This document shows, in pieces, positions 17,105 to 25,719 of a stretch of 64,000 nucleotides of DNA. Numbering within the stretch: the stretch's first letter is position 1; each line of letters begins with the position of its first letter. Source of the stretch: an uncultured Prevotellaceae bacterium (GTDB lineage Bacteria; Bacteroidota; Bacteroidia; Bacteroidales; Muribaculaceae); contig ONRP01000006.1 of assembly GCA_900320245.1 (NCBI GenBank), positions 1 to 64,000 on the forward strand, given 5' to 3'. The notes beneath the pieces are model-generated. The model was not told where the DNA came from. It ran no database searches and saw only the letters and a list, made by a program, of their open reading frames with translations. The position numbers and the translations under genes are program-made.

Positions 17105-17746
17105 TCAACTCATGCCCATCCGGTTATAGATGATGGCCAGGTGGGCATATATCGACGTGTTGGCAATCACCACGTCCTCGGGGACCCTGATGCGGTAAGG
17201 CGTGAAGTTCCACAACGCGGTCATTCCGCTGGCGATGGCCAGGTCGGCCGTCTCTTGTGCACGCTCGACAGGGACCGTGAGGATGGCAATCGACACGCCA
17301 TGCTCGCGCTGCCATGCGGCCAACTCGTCGATGGCATACACCGGCACACCACCCACACTCTGGCCGATGACCTCGCTGCGCACGTCAAAGCCCGCAACGA
17401 TGTTTAGGCCATAGTGTTCCAAGCCGCGGTCCTGCATCAGGGCAGTACCCAGGCTTCCCGTGCCGATGACCACAGCGTCGTGCTGATGGTTGAAGCCCAG
17501 GAAGTCCTCCAGTTCACACGCCAGGCGGTGAACCTCATAACCGATGCGCGTCTTGCCACGGATGTTGAGAAAGGACAGGTCCTTGGCAATCTGTGAGGAC
17601 TGCACGTTCAATTCCTTGGAAATCTGGGTCGACGACACATACTCGACATGCAGGTTATCCAGCATGCGGACGTAGGACAAATACCACGGCAAGCGCCGTA
17701 TTGTCGGCTCGGGCAGGATGGTCTGGTTTTCGTTATTCTTGGTCAT
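17105..17746 (-). CDS. rex: Redox-sensing transcriptional repressor Rex
   Basis: The 213-residue protein has an N-terminal winged helix (PEPTIRRLPWYLSYVRML, then SSTQISKELNVQSSQIAKDL). A Rossmann NAD(H)-binding domain follows, with VIGTGSLGTAL near residues 93-103 and a C-terminal helix for dimer swapping. Rex senses the NADH/NAD+ ratio and represses fermentation and respiratory genes when NADH is low. It has its own promoter. The second glycine position of the usual GxGxxG is filled conventionally, so NADH sensing should be intact. Target genes cannot be told from this window. Confidence 0.93.
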   Translation of the reverse strand: MTKNNENQTILPEPTIRRLPWYLSYVRMLDNLHVEYVSSTQISKELNVQSSQIAKDLSFLNIRGKTRIGYEVHRLACELEDFLGFNHQHDAVVIGTGSLGTALMQDRGLEHYGLNIVAGFDVRSEVIGQSVGGVPVYAIDELAAWQREHGVSIAILTVPVERAQETADLAIASGMTALWNFTPYRIRVPEDVVIANTSIYAHLAIIYNRMGMS

Positions 17747-17774
17747 GTCAACATGTCATGATACAATTAACCGA

Positions 17775-17804
17775 CAAATTTACCTCAATTTTTGGTTACT
17801 CAAA
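17775..17804 (-). promoter_or_regulatory. rex promoter
   Basis: On the minus strand TTTG (17801-17804 complement) is spaced 18 bp from TAAATTTG (17775-17782 complement), 28 bp upstream of the rex ATG. Confidence 0.72.
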
Positions 17805-17812
17805 CAATATTA

Positions 17813-17836
17813 GCCCCATTTTATTGAAAATGGGGC
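17813..17836 (-). terminator. Hairpin between porU and rex
   Basis: GCCCCATTTT (17813-17822) and AAAATGGGGC (17827-17836) form a perfect 10-bp stem with a 4-nt loop. It lies downstream of the minus-strand porU. The T-rich flank is stronger on the plus strand (CATTTTTT) than on the minus strand, so directionality is uncertain. Confidence 0.6.
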
Positions 17837-17941
17837 CATTTTTTAACAAATGTTATGTCTTATCGCTATTGGGTAACTGTTCCGCAAATATGGCCTTGCG
17901 GCAACACCTGGCGGGACGGTTTTCAGGTGGCTCACGGGGCG

Positions 17942-20900
17942 TCAATCACCCGTGACAGCCAGTTTCTTGCCCTTGGTGGCCTCCTTGACGCCATCGGTGG
18001 AGATGGTAGCCCGGTAGACGTAGATGCCGCGGGGCACACGGCGGCCCGACATGTCGGTCAAGTCCCAGGTCACCGGCGTCGAGGTGTACATATCGCTGCG
18101 ACCCGCCTGGGTCGTGCTCCACACGCGGTGGCCCATCAGGTCATAGACCTCGATGGTTACCGACACCACAGCATCGGGACGATTGTGCTTGACATAGAAC
18201 GAGGTCTCGACACTCGCGGGATTGGCAGCGCAGTAGACGTCGGCAATCTCAGGCGCCAGGCCATTGACGACGGTGAAGTTGATGGTCTTCTCACCCACGT
18301 TGTTGTACACGTCCCACACGCGTAGGCGCAGCGTGTGCGGACCCGGCGCCAGGTCGTTCAACTGGTAGGTGATGTTGCCCAGTGTGCCCTGCTCGGCATA
18401 GGTGGGCGTGTAGAAACTTACCAAGTCGTTGAAACTTACGGTGCCGTCGAGGGTGAGCGTCATGTTGTGGCCGATGCCGGCCGACGAGAAGTTCACACCG
18501 CTGTCGTCGGCAATGGTCGCCAGCAGCAACGGGGACTCATTGATCTCGCAGCCGTCGGTGAAGTTGTTGTCGTTGAGGTTCATCACGATGATGTCCGGGC
18601 CGATGGTGTCGGTCACCGCCTCATCTTCATAGCCGTAGATATAGAAACTGCTGTTAGCGCCCTTAGCCTCGAGGCTGTCGCGGCTGTCGTAGGCGTACAG
18701 GTTGATCAGTGCAGGCCTGTAGTTGTCATACTCGTTGTTGACCTCGCTGGGGATGACCAGGCGAACGGTGAAACGGCCGGCCGTCACGGTGTCGACGCAG
18801 ATGGCCAGACGGTTGGAACGGTCCTCATAGGTCAACTGGGAGCCTTCCTTGCCATAGCCATGGGTAGTGATTGACTGCTCGGCGTCGAACAGCGTCGAGA
18901 CGATGGAACCGTCAAAGTTGGTCACGGGCTCGCCGTTCCAGTCCAAGATGCGTCCGCCGAACTCCACTTGCTCGCGCGCCTTGAAGACCGGCATCTCGTC
19001 GTTGCTCACCGGCTTGCCGTTGATGGTCTCGATTTCGGCCCTGTAAGGAGCCCAGGCCAGACGCATCGCCGGGTCGCCGAAGACAAGGAACCTTTGCTTG
19101 TTGTCCGACAAGGCCGCCACGCTGTTCTTGGCCAGGCGCACGATGTCGCCGATGCGCTGCGGCTTGCCCGACTCGTCGCGCGAGAACATGTATCGGCCCA
19201 TGTGGGCACTGAGTGTGCCGTTCTCGTTGATATAGGCCAATCGTGCCGGACAAATCACGGCAATGGCGCCGCCGTTGGCATTAAGGTAGATGCGCTCACC
19301 GCTCGACAGCACCGAGTTGTCGTGGCGCGTGTATTCACAAGTCGCTGCATACAGCACGGGCTGGTGGCGGTAGAACAGACGGCTCTCCACGTCGGAGCGC
19401 ATCATCAGGCCCTCGCCGGTCCAGTTCTGGGTGCTGGCATGGCCGATGTAGTTCCACCACAGGGCGCCCTCGTTCAGGGTATTGAACAGTTTGGCGCGGG
19501 CGTCGGGATAGGAGCGTGAACCGCCCTCGCTCACGGCATTGAAGGCGTCAATATAGACACGGTTGAAAATGATATCGCTGCCACCGTTCCTGCGGGAGTT
19601 CCAGATCAGGGTGGTATCCTGTATCATGTGGGCCGCCCAGTTCTCGTCGTCGGCGACCATGAGGGCCTGGTTTTTCCAAGCGCCGTAATCAGGCTTGGTG
19701 ACATATTTCACGAGTTTATTGACCATAGTGCGTGCCTCGCTGTTGCTCTTGACAATCATGCGGCCCACGGCAATGCTCAATTTCTCATTGTAACTGGTGC
19801 CCGAGCCGTCGGCCAGCACGGCAAAGTGGTCGTCGGTGGTGATTGAGGTGCTCTCGTCGTTGCTCTCCTCGCTCTGCCAGGTTAGCAGACGGGGATAATT
19901 GAGCACGGCGGCATCGGTGCCCACCAAGCGGTTGTCGTAACTGCCGCAGCCCATCAGCAGCAGGTAGCCCAACTTGCCGGATTCGTCGCTCGAACGGTCA
20001 TAGAACATCTTGCACAGGCGGCGATAAGCCATCGCGTCGTGGGTGCCGCTGGAGAACTCGTTGAAGACCTTCTCGTGGTCGAGCACGAGCACCCTGAAGC
20101 CATCGACCTTCTCATGCAGTTGGGCAACCCGTCTGGCCTGGTCGAGATAGGCGCTCGGGGCCAGGATAATCATGTCGGGGACTGGCTCGCTGTGGATATC
20201 CTGATTGTCCACCTCGCTCAGGAATTCGGGATGGGGATACTTGTCCGACTCGGTAAAGGCCACGAACTCGCGACGCCCGTTGCTGGCAGGGGTGAAAGTC
20301 ACCGTGCCCTCGCCGGCGGTGGTATTCATCTGCACGGGGGCAAAGGGGCGCGTGACGTCCCACACCCGCGTCGTGCCGCTGCAATTGGCCACGCGGTAAC
20401 AGCGCGACGTGTTGGCATCGGGCAGGCCAAAGGTCAGGCTGCCGTCGCGCAGCGCCAGTTCGCGCTCATAGTTCAACGTGATGAAGTCGAGACGCGCCAG
20501 GTTCACTGTACCGTTGCACGAGTAGGTCAGCGTGAGGTCCAGGTCCTCGGTGCCGTCAAGCGTGAAGGTCTTGACATAGGGCCTGGTGGTCTGGTAATGG
20601 TCATGCTGCAACGAGGTGTTGGCAGCCATAATGTCGCTGTCGGTGACAGGGAGCGCTTGGCCGTTGTAACTGATTGCGATGGTGCTGGTGGTGCCCACGG
20701 TCTGGGCAGCAAACACGCTATAGAGCCTGACAAGGCTGCGGCTCACGATGCCGTCAAGTTTGAACTTGAAGGTCTGGGTCCTGTTGCCCACGAAACTCTC
20801 GCCCAGGAACACGCGGCCCGTCTCGCCGGGATTGCAGATTTCCTGCTCGTGGTAGAGTCGCTCGATATAGGTCGTTATCGGTGTACCCTGAGGGGTGTTC

Positions 20901-21376
20901 TCGGCTTTGGCGATATCGATGTCGTTGAAACGGCTGTCGTTGGTCACGAAGTAACTGCCCGAGATGGCATAGGGGTGCTGCACCTGCAGGTGCGTCATCA
21001 TGCCGTTCCTGAAGTTGCGCCAGGTCACAGGACCCTGGGCGTAGAACAGGATGCGGCCCTCGGTGCGCACCACGGGCATCTGGGGCAGGTCATCGGCATA
21101 GTTGTCGCCGAGCATCGTCTCGCTCAACGGCGCACCGCCGTAACCGAACACGTGAATCTGTGACAGGTCGCTGCCCAGGCCCCAGTTGCGGATGTCATCG
21201 GCAGTAATCTGGTAGATACCGCTTTCCATCACCGATATCTTGACCCACTTTCCGCTGGCCAATTTGCTGCTCTCGGCATAGTAATTCTTGTCCAATGCGT
21301 ATGCGCTGATGGCTGAACAGGCCAGCACCAGTACGGACATAATCATGCGGACGAAATATCTCATCATATTTCTCAT
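17942..21376 (-). CDS. porU: Type IX secretion sortase PorU (C25 family)
   Basis: This 1144-residue protein has a signal peptide (about 1-27) and a beta N-domain (WVKISVMESGIYQITADDI). The C25 catalytic core has His646 (NYIGHASTQNW) and Cys680 (YAATCEYTRHD). Ig-like domains precede a FlgD-type C-terminal domain (VTWDLTDMSGRRVPRGIYVY) ending KGKKLAVTGD. That tail and the preceding PHTLRLRVWDVYNN segment fit the PorU proteins I know of in Bacteroidales. PorU works with PorV, PorQ and PorZ on the outer-membrane surface to cleave and attach T9SS cargo. The alternative is a C25 surface protease; the paralogue at 12928-16380 makes the split of roles uncertain. Confidence 0.8.
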   Translation of the reverse strand: MRNMMRYFVRMIMSVLVLACSAISAYALDKNYYAESSKLASGKWVKISVMESGIYQITADDIRNWGLGSDLSQIHVFGYGGAPLSETMLGDNYADDLPQMPVVRTEGRILFYAQGPVTWRNFRNGMMTHLQVQHPYAISGSYFVTNDSRFNDIDIAKAENTPQGTPITTYIERLYHEQEICNPGETGRVFLGESFVGNRTQTFKFKLDGIVSRSLVRLYSVFAAQTVGTTSTIAISYNGQALPVTDSDIMAANTSLQHDHYQTTRPYVKTFTLDGTEDLDLTLTYSCNGTVNLARLDFITLNYERELALRDGSLTFGLPDANTSRCYRVANCSGTTRVWDVTRPFAPVQMNTTAGEGTVTFTPASNGRREFVAFTESDKYPHPEFLSEVDNQDIHSEPVPDMIILAPSAYLDQARRVAQLHEKVDGFRVLVLDHEKVFNEFSSGTHDAMAYRRLCKMFYDRSSDESGKLGYLLLMGCGSYDNRLVGTDAAVLNYPRLLTWQSEESNDESTSITTDDHFAVLADGSGTSYNEKLSIAVGRMIVKSNSEARTMVNKLVKYVTKPDYGAWKNQALMVADDENWAAHMIQDTTLIWNSRRNGGSDIIFNRVYIDAFNAVSEGGSRSYPDARAKLFNTLNEGALWWNYIGHASTQNWTGEGLMMRSDVESRLFYRHQPVLYAATCEYTRHDNSVLSSGERIYLNANGGAIAVICPARLAYINENGTLSAHMGRYMFSRDESGKPQRIGDIVRLAKNSVAALSDNKQRFLVFGDPAMRLAWAPYRAEIETINGKPVSNDEMPVFKAREQVEFGGRILDWNGEPVTNFDGSIVSTLFDAEQSITTHGYGKEGSQLTYEDRSNRLAICVDTVTAGRFTVRLVIPSEVNNEYDNYRPALINLYAYDSRDSLEAKGANSSFYIYGYEDEAVTDTIGPDIIVMNLNDNNFTDGCEINESPLLLATIADDSGVNFSSAGIGHNMTLTLDGTVSFNDLVSFYTPTYAEQGTLGNITYQLNDLAPGPHTLRLRVWDVYNNVGEKTINFTVVNGLAPEIADVYCAANPASVETSFYVKHNRPDAVVSVTIEVYDLMGHRVWSTTQAGRSDMYTSTPVTWDLTDMSGRRVPRGIYVYRATISTDGVKEATKGKKLAVTGD

Positions 21377-21436
21377 CAGGTTTGGTTTTTAACCTAATAA
21401 CGATTTTTTACCTTTTTTATTGCACGGACGAGGCAA

Positions 21437-22063
21437 TCATCCCGCCGTAGGCAGGGCTACGGTAATGAAGTGGCCGGCAACACGGCGGCAGGTCAGGCGG
21501 TAGCAGTGGTCACCGCAGCGGGCCTGGAGTGTGGTTTCATCGGCAGTGGCAGCCATCGGGTCCAGCACGATGCCGTCGGTCCAATCGATGGCACTGTTGC
21601 GCTCGGCCTTGATGACGGCTTCCTTGGCCGTCCATGCGATGATATGGGCGGTCTGGTCGTCGGGGGCGATAAACTGTTGTTCGCTGGCATTGAGGAACTT
21701 GTGGCGCACCTTAATGACCTGTTCGCGGTCGGCCTGCTCGGCATCCAAGCCGATGACGACATCATCGTTGAGGGCCAGTGCCACCAGGTGGCGCGTGTGT
21801 GTGATGCTGATGTTGAGGCCTTCATGGTTGTCGATGACAGGAGCGCCCTGCGGTGTGTGTGACAAGGTCACGGGCCGTCCCAGGGCATGGCACAGCAGCA
21901 GCCGCTCGACCGCCTTCTCGCGCTGCCGCTTGACCGGCAGTTCCACTAAGTCGTCGACATAGATTCCCGCTGCCCGGCACAGCAACAGCAGTTCAGGCGC
22001 CTCCTCGTCAAGCCGCCACACCAGCACCCTCGTGCCGCCAGGATATGTAATCTCCTCAACCAA
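21437..22063 (-). CDS. 4'-phosphopantetheinyl transferase superfamily protein
   Basis: The 208-residue Sfp-type enzyme transfers the phosphopantetheine arm of CoA to a carrier-protein serine. Motifs visible are NISITHTRHLVALAL (about 88), VIGLDAE (about 107; Asp and Glu bind Mg) and IIAWTAKEAVIKAE (about 150), with the catalytic WxxKEA core. The likely target is the fatty-acid acyl carrier protein or another carrier protein. It ends 60 bp after the porU start on the same strand, and is preceded by the efflux operon across heptamer repeats. Confidence 0.93.
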   Translation of the reverse strand: MVEEITYPGGTRVLVWRLDEEAPELLLLCRAAGIYVDDLVELPVKRQREKAVERLLLCHALGRPVTLSHTPQGAPVIDNHEGLNISITHTRHLVALALNDDVVIGLDAEQADREQVIKVRHKFLNASEQQFIAPDDQTAHIIAWTAKEAVIKAERNSAIDWTDGIVLDPMAATADETTLQARCGDHCYRLTCRRVAGHFITVALPTAG

Positions 22064-22088
22064 TTCTTCGTGAAAATCTCATCCAGAA

Positions 22089-22123
22089 CACTCCTAACTC
22101 CTAACTCCTAATTTCTAATTAAA
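22089..22123. repeat. 7-bp tandem repeat (AACTCCT family), 5 units
   Basis: CACTCCT / AACTCCT / AACTCCT / AATTTCT / AATTAAA fill the gap between the last efflux gene stop and the phosphopantetheinyl transferase start. The unit is the reverse complement of the heptamer at 1307-1341. Confidence 0.8.
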
Positions 22124-22124
22124 A

Positions 22125-23381
22125 TCACCCCACGCCGTTCTTGGCCAGGTCGATGCGGGTGAGGACATTGGGGTTATCCTCGCTGGCGGCAATCCAGGAA
22201 CGGTAGCGGCGACGGTTGATGAAGCGCTCGACCACATAGGCCAGGATGAACATCACCGGCAACTGGAGCCACAGCATCCAGTAGTGGTGCTGCACCTGAT
22301 AGAGGGTCGCGCCGTTGGTCTGCATGAGCACATAACCATTGGCCATCCATGTGCTGGGCACACAGTCGCCCACAACATACCACAGCCTTGACATCAGGTA
22401 GCGCGGCCATGACACGCCAACCAGGAAGACAAACACCACCGACGAGAAGACGAACAGCAGGAAAACGCTCTCGCGCTCGTTGACGACGGCCGACAACGTC
22501 TGCCCCATAAACGACACACCCACGATAAACGGCACGGCCAGGCAGATAATGTGCAGCAGGTTGCCGTACTGCGGGAAACCGAACATCAGCGGCACATAAT
22601 GCAGCACATAGATGACGGGAATGACGTAGATGATCTGGTGACACATCATCTTGCCGACGATAGTGGCACCGGGACTGGCCTCCACAGCCAGCGGGTCGCG
22701 CCCGCCGTTGCGGCGACGGCGCTCGATGCTGCCGCCGTGCAGCATGGCGATACCCAATATCATGCTCTGCTGCAGCACCAGCGGCAAGATGAACAGCAGC
22801 ACGGCGCTGGCGATACCCATGGCCGGGTTGCCCACCGGCACCTGGCGGTTCTCGACAATGGCGCCGCTCATGCTGATGACAGGCTCGACAACGGCGGCCA
22901 TCTTCTCGCCACCCATGGCCTGGGTGACGCCGGTCAACGCGGTGAACATCGCCTTGTAGCGCATCATCACGCTCATGTCACAGTACAACGACACGTTGCC
23001 CTGCTCGCCGCGCCCCACGCTCTGGGCAAAGTCGCGCGGGATGTACAGGATGCCGTAGCACGCCTTGCGGTGCATCGCCTCCTGGGCCTCCTGCATGTTG
23101 GCGGCATAGCCGGCAATAGCCACTTCCTGGGTGGCGTCCATGCGGCGCACCAAGTCGCGGCTCATGGCGGTGCGGTTGTCATCGACGACAACGACACGCT
23201 CGTCGCGCACCACCTCGGGGTTATAGATCAGAGCATACAGCACGGGATAGAGCGCGTTGAGCACCAGGAAGAAGATGACCACGCCCTGGTCGCGGAACAC
23301 GAGCATCAACTCGCGGCCGCACACCCTTAACACCTGTATGCACCACAGGAACAGTCGGCTATGTTTCAGTTTCTCACTCAT
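22125..23381 (-). CDS. ABC-2 type permease (YhhJ/YbhR-like), distal gene
   Basis: A membrane protein of about 418 residues, starting from MSEKLKHSRLF at 23381, four bases after the stop of the upstream permease; the first in-frame Met at 23396 would overlap it. One N-terminal transmembrane helix, a large periplasmic domain (about 55-180) and five C-terminal helices match ABC-2 permeases of the drug/DrrB and YhhJ type. It forms a pair with the gene at 23386-24558. No ATP-binding subunit is encoded in this operon, so it must either borrow an ATPase or work without one. The substrate is unknown. Confidence 0.87.
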   Translation of the reverse strand: MSEKLKHSRLFLWCIQVLRVCGRELMLVFRDQGVVIFFLVLNALYPVLYALIYNPEVVRDERVVVVDDNRTAMSRDLVRRMDATQEVAIAGYAANMQEAQEAMHRKACYGILYIPRDFAQSVGRGEQGNVSLYCDMSVMMRYKAMFTALTGVTQAMGGEKMAAVVEPVISMSGAIVENRQVPVGNPAMGIASAVLLFILPLVLQQSMILGIAMLHGGSIERRRRNGGRDPLAVEASPGATIVGKMMCHQIIYVIPVIYVLHYVPLMFGFPQYGNLLHIICLAVPFIVGVSFMGQTLSAVVNERESVFLLFVFSSVVFVFLVGVSWPRYLMSRLWYVVGDCVPSTWMANGYVLMQTNGATLYQVQHHYWMLWLQLPVMFILAYVVERFINRRRYRSWIAASEDNPNVLTRIDLAKNGVG

Positions 23382-23385
23382 ATCA

Positions 23386-24558
23386 TCAAGGCACATACAC
23401 GGGATTCATGCACTCTTTCTTCAACCGCCACGACAGCAGCATGGGCAAGATGGTGAATCCGATGAGTGCCGCATAATAAACTCTTGAATAATACAGGTCG
23501 ATGCCGTTGAGCGCCTGATCGACCATTATCAGGAAATAGTACTTGATGGGCATCACATAGCCCAGGGAGTGCACCCACGGATACATCGCCTCGTGGGGCA
23601 GCGAGAAGCCGCAGAACGAGAACGACACCATGCCCAGCAGGGTACACAGCATCGTGCCGTAGCGGAAGTTGGGCACGAAGCAGAACATCAGCACGGCAAA
23701 ACTCTGGTTGGCGACCACGAGCAGGAACATCGCGATGAGCATGTTCCACGGGTTGCAGTTCAGCGGGAAGTCGTAGCAGCGGAACATCATCCACTGGACG
23801 AACCAGCACACAACGGTGAACAGGACGGTCTGCGGCACCAGTTTGCCCACCAGGGCCAGGAACATGCTGTCGCCCGACGTCTTGAGCCACTGGCGGCTCA
23901 GGCCCGACTTCAACTCCAGACCCAGCGAGAATGCCGTCACCAGCAAGATGAACAGCGACAGGAAACAGGGGATGAAAGTGCTGTTCAGGTAGTAGTCGTA
24001 GTTGGTGAACGGGTTGCTGATCATGTGCACATGGGTCTGATAGGGAACCAATGTCGACTCGATTTGCTGGTTAGGCACACCCACAGTGCGCAAGGCCGTC
24101 TGGACAATGCCGCCGTTGACGAGCATCGAGATGGTCTTGAAGCCCTTGTACTGCATCGAGGCCGGAGCGTAGTAGGCATAGTTCACATAGTAACTCACCA
24201 CTGGCTGACGGCCGCCGAGCGCATCTTCCTCCAGGTTGTCGGGGATGAAGAAGAAACCCAGCACCTCGCCGCGCTGCACGGCATCGCGCGCCTCGGCGAA
24301 GTTGTTGTAACGCTGGCAGATGTTCACCTGCTGGAAACCGTTCAGGTTGCGCGAGATGCGGCGCGACAGGCTGCTGTTGTCCAGGTCGACGATGCCCACG
24401 GGCACGCGCTGCACCGAGCCGTCCTTAATCAAGTCCAACAGGAACCAGGAGCACAGCAACGGCAGGATGACAATCAGCAGGAAATACATGGGTCGGCGCA
24501 CGAGTTGGACACACCCGCGCTTGAACGAACGACCTATGTATTTCATTAACATCTTCAT
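23386..24558 (-). CDS. ABC-2 type permease (YhhJ/YbhR-like), proximal gene
   Basis: The 390-residue membrane protein has an N-terminal helix (PMYFLLIVILPLLCSWFLLDLI), a periplasmic domain (about 45-185; begins VPVGIVDLDNSSLSRRI) and a C-terminal six-helix ABC2_membrane_3 region. It is second in the order adaptor, permease, permease, and adjoins its partner almost without a gap. It lies 35 bp after the HlyD adaptor, consistent with one transcript. Together with the adaptor and TolC-type channel it should make a tripartite envelope-spanning exporter. Confidence 0.88.
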   Translation of the reverse strand: MKMLMKYIGRSFKRGCVQLVRRPMYFLLIVILPLLCSWFLLDLIKDGSVQRVPVGIVDLDNSSLSRRISRNLNGFQQVNICQRYNNFAEARDAVQRGEVLGFFFIPDNLEEDALGGRQPVVSYYVNYAYYAPASMQYKGFKTISMLVNGGIVQTALRTVGVPNQQIESTLVPYQTHVHMISNPFTNYDYYLNSTFIPCFLSLFILLVTAFSLGLELKSGLSRQWLKTSGDSMFLALVGKLVPQTVLFTVVCWFVQWMMFRCYDFPLNCNPWNMLIAMFLLVVANQSFAVLMFCFVPNFRYGTMLCTLLGMVSFSFCGFSLPHEAMYPWVHSLGYVMPIKYYFLIMVDQALNGIDLYYSRVYYAALIGFTILPMLLSWRLKKECMNPVYVP

Positions 24559-24592
24559 TTAAAACAAAGTGACGTATTACCGGCCTGACGGA

Positions 24593-25606
24593 TTACTTTT
24601 TCTCTAAAATCACCGACATGCCGGGGCGCAGGTTAGGCACCTTGGCGGCAGGACGCATCCTCACCTCAAAGGTCTTGCTGTCGTACTGGCCCTGGGCCTT
24701 GGAGGCCTGCCATACGGCATAACTGCCCATGTCGTGGATGTAGTAGACCGACATCTTGGTGGCCAGATTGTCGAGTGCGGGAATGCGCACGCTCACCTCC
24801 TTGCCCATGGGCAGGCTGTTGAGCAACTCTTCACGCACGCTGAAACTTACCCACATGTCGTCCAGTTTGGCAATCGACATGATGGGGGTTCCCATGGCCA
24901 CGAGTTCGCCCTCCTGCGGGTAAATCTCGCTGATTTCGCCGTCGCAGGGTGCCAAGAGCACCTGATCCTCGAGCAGGCTCTCCACCTCCATGACGCTGCC
25001 GCGGGCGGCATTGGCCATACTCTTGGAGGCATTCTTGTCTTCCTGCTGGGCGCCTTTCACAGCCATGTCATACTGCGCCTTGGCGGCCTTGACCTGGGCA
25101 GTGGCGGCGTCATAGGCGGCCTTGGCCTCGTCGCGCTTCTGCTCGGTGGCTACGCCCTGCTGGTACAGGTTCTCGACACGCTGGTAGGTCTTCTGGGCGA
25201 TGGTCTGGGCCGCGATAGCCTGCTGCCACACGTTGTAGGCGCTCTGCTTCAACTCCTCGCGGGTGCCCTTCTCGGCCTTCTGGTTCTGGGAAGCGGCGGC
25301 TTCCTGCATCTGCTTGGCCTGGTAATACTTGGCGTCGACCGTGCTGGAGTAGATGCTCACCAGTTTGTCACCCTTGTGCACGGTGTCGCCCTCATGCACG
25401 TAGAAGCGCACGATGCGTCCCGGCAACTTGCCGCTGACGCGCACGGCGTCACACTCGGCCTGGCCCTGTGTCGTGGGTTCGGCGGGACGGATGAGCAGGA
25501 TGCCCACCACGGCGATGGCAGCCATCACCAGTGCAAACACCGCCAGCGCTGCCAGCAACGCTTTGTCCTTCTTGCGGACCACTGTTCTCTGTTCGTCTTT
25601 TTCCAT
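24593..25606 (-). CDS. HlyD/EmrA-family periplasmic adaptor
   Basis: This 337-residue membrane-fusion protein has one N-terminal transmembrane segment (about 15-37). A biotinyl-lipoyl half-motif follows (GRIVRFYVHEGDTVHKGDKLVSI), then a long alpha-helical hairpin rich in Gln, Ala and Lys (about 95-210), the second lipoyl half (LLAPCDGEISEIYPQEGELV) and a beta-barrel domain ending NLRPGMSVILEKK. It bridges the inner-membrane permeases and the TolC channel encoded just upstream. Confidence 0.94.
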   Translation of the reverse strand: MEKDEQRTVVRKKDKALLAALAVFALVMAAIAVVGILLIRPAEPTTQGQAECDAVRVSGKLPGRIVRFYVHEGDTVHKGDKLVSIYSSTVDAKYYQAKQMQEAAASQNQKAEKGTREELKQSAYNVWQQAIAAQTIAQKTYQRVENLYQQGVATEQKRDEAKAAYDAATAQVKAAKAQYDMAVKGAQQEDKNASKSMANAARGSVMEVESLLEDQVLLAPCDGEISEIYPQEGELVAMGTPIMSIAKLDDMWVSFSVREELLNSLPMGKEVSVRIPALDNLATKMSVYYIHDMGSYAVWQASKAQGQYDSKTFEVRMRPAAKVPNLRPGMSVILEKK

Positions 25607-25662
25607 ATATGATTGAGTTGTAATTGATATTTCAGTTCTTGTTGGCTGCCAGATGCTCTATT

Positions 25663-25698
25663 CTAGATATTCTAGATTCTCTAGATCTTCTAGATGTT
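25663..25698. repeat. 9-bp periodic repeat (CTAGANNNN), 4 units
   Basis: CTAGATATT / CTAGATTCT / CTAGATCTT / CTAGATGTT follow one another exactly every 9 bp in the gap between the tolC-like gene stop and the adaptor start. Similar clusters are at 36539-36592 and 50653-50697. Confidence 0.9.
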
Positions 25699-25719
25699 CT
25701 GGGGGGATGGGGACCGGGG

